NCBI GenBank assembly: GCA_903926695.1
Contig: CAIYKK010000063.1
Location: 1 to 5,040 of the forward strand
Direction: 5' to 3'
From: an uncultured Burkholderiales bacterium
GTDB lineage: Bacteria > Pseudomonadota > Gammaproteobacteria > Burkholderiales > Burkholderiaceae_C
DNA length: 5,040 nucleotides
In this document: positions 4,842 through 5,040 of the stretch, piece by piece
How positions within the stretch are numbered: position 1 is the stretch's first letter
How the letters are laid out: each line of letters begins with the position of its first letter
Notes under the pieces: generated by a model
What the model was told of the DNA's origin: nothing
The model's database searches: none
The model's input: the letters and a program-made list of their open reading frames with translations, nothing else
Translations under genes and position numbers: made by a program

Positions 4842-4898
4842 GTGTCCGCATCTGCCTGTCTCGGGCTGATCCGACCAGAGCCAATCGTGGTCAACCGC

Positions 4899-5040
4899 AT
4901 GAACAAAGCTTTCACCAGAGAATCCGACGCTGATGAAGAAGATAGCGATGCAGCGCCAGCGCCCCTGCCTGCAAGCGGCAAAAATTACATCACCCCTGAA
5001 GGCTACGAGCGCCTGCGCGCCGAATTGCTCCAACTGATAG
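4899..5040 (+). CDS. greB: Transcription elongation factor GreB, N-terminal part (cut by window end)
   Basis: The first 47 codons are open to the window end. GreB binds the RNA polymerase secondary channel and stimulates cleavage of backtracked transcripts. The sequence begins MNKAFTRESDADEEDSD, followed by an Ala/Pro-rich linker and then NYITPEGYERLRAELLQL (about 29-46), which corresponds to the conserved Gre start seen in E. coli GreB as LVTREGYEKLKQEL. The extra 25 or so acidic residues in front are, from memory, typical of Burkholderiales GreB. The ATG at 4899 fits family starts but has no clear ribosome site. An in-frame GTG at 4887 has a weak AGAG 6 nt before it and would add VVNR. No promoter is evident between the tRNA terminator and this gene. 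Confidence 0.85.
   Translation, partial: MNKAFTRESDADEEDSDAAPAPLPASGKNYITPEGYERLRAELLQLI

Noticed and set aside
4716..5033. Minus-strand open frame of 105 codons ending in LAGIEPTTPWFVAKYSIQLSYSR
   Set aside because: The tail is the antisense translation of tRNA-Arg, a well-known spurious protein fragment. The frame also crosses the terminator and lies opposite greB.

Overview
The window looks like chromosomal DNA of a betaproteobacterium, most likely Burkholderiales and probably Comamonadaceae (Polaromonas, Rhodoferax or Acidovorax relatives). This is inferred from the GC-rich coding stretches, the FNR, Hsp20 and phasin sequence types, and the GreB N-terminus (MNKAFTRES...). No mobile element, CRISPR array or prophage gene is visible.

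Layout. Bases 1-315 are an A+T-richer upstream region with no convincing gene. Next come a soluble NarX-type histidine kinase (316-1149) and a NarL/FixJ-type response regulator (1146-1790), joined by an ATGA overlap. A small stem-loop directly follows the regulator stop. Bases 1791-2099 hold a near-consensus FNR box and a structured presumed leader. A single-domain receiver protein (2100-2489) and a true [4Fe-4S] FNR (2525-3319) follow, probably as one operon. A 9-bp stem-loop separates fnr from the convergent minus-strand genes: a short Hsp20 chaperone (3405-3788) and a phasin-like protein (4027-4503). On the plus strand there is then a tRNA-Arg(ACG) with a TATAAT box, a strong intrinsic terminator, and the first 47 codons of greB, cut by the window end.

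How it may work together. This looks like an oxygen/redox control island. A two-component pair with no visible sensor domain sits beside FNR. The receiver protein between them has lost its phosphorylatable Asp (Ser59 instead), so it is probably a phosphorylation-independent partner. The FNR box upstream of the receiver-fnr pair has class II geometry, suggesting autoregulation. The hsp20 and phasin upstream regions share an FNR-like motif, ACTTGCG-N2-AT-N-TCAA, each exactly 22 nt before a plausible -10 hexamer. Together these suggest that FNR, or a relative reading the same kind of site, coordinates a chaperone and a polyhydroxyalkanoate granule protein with its own operon. The protein identities are read from sequence with good support; the regulatory wiring is inference.
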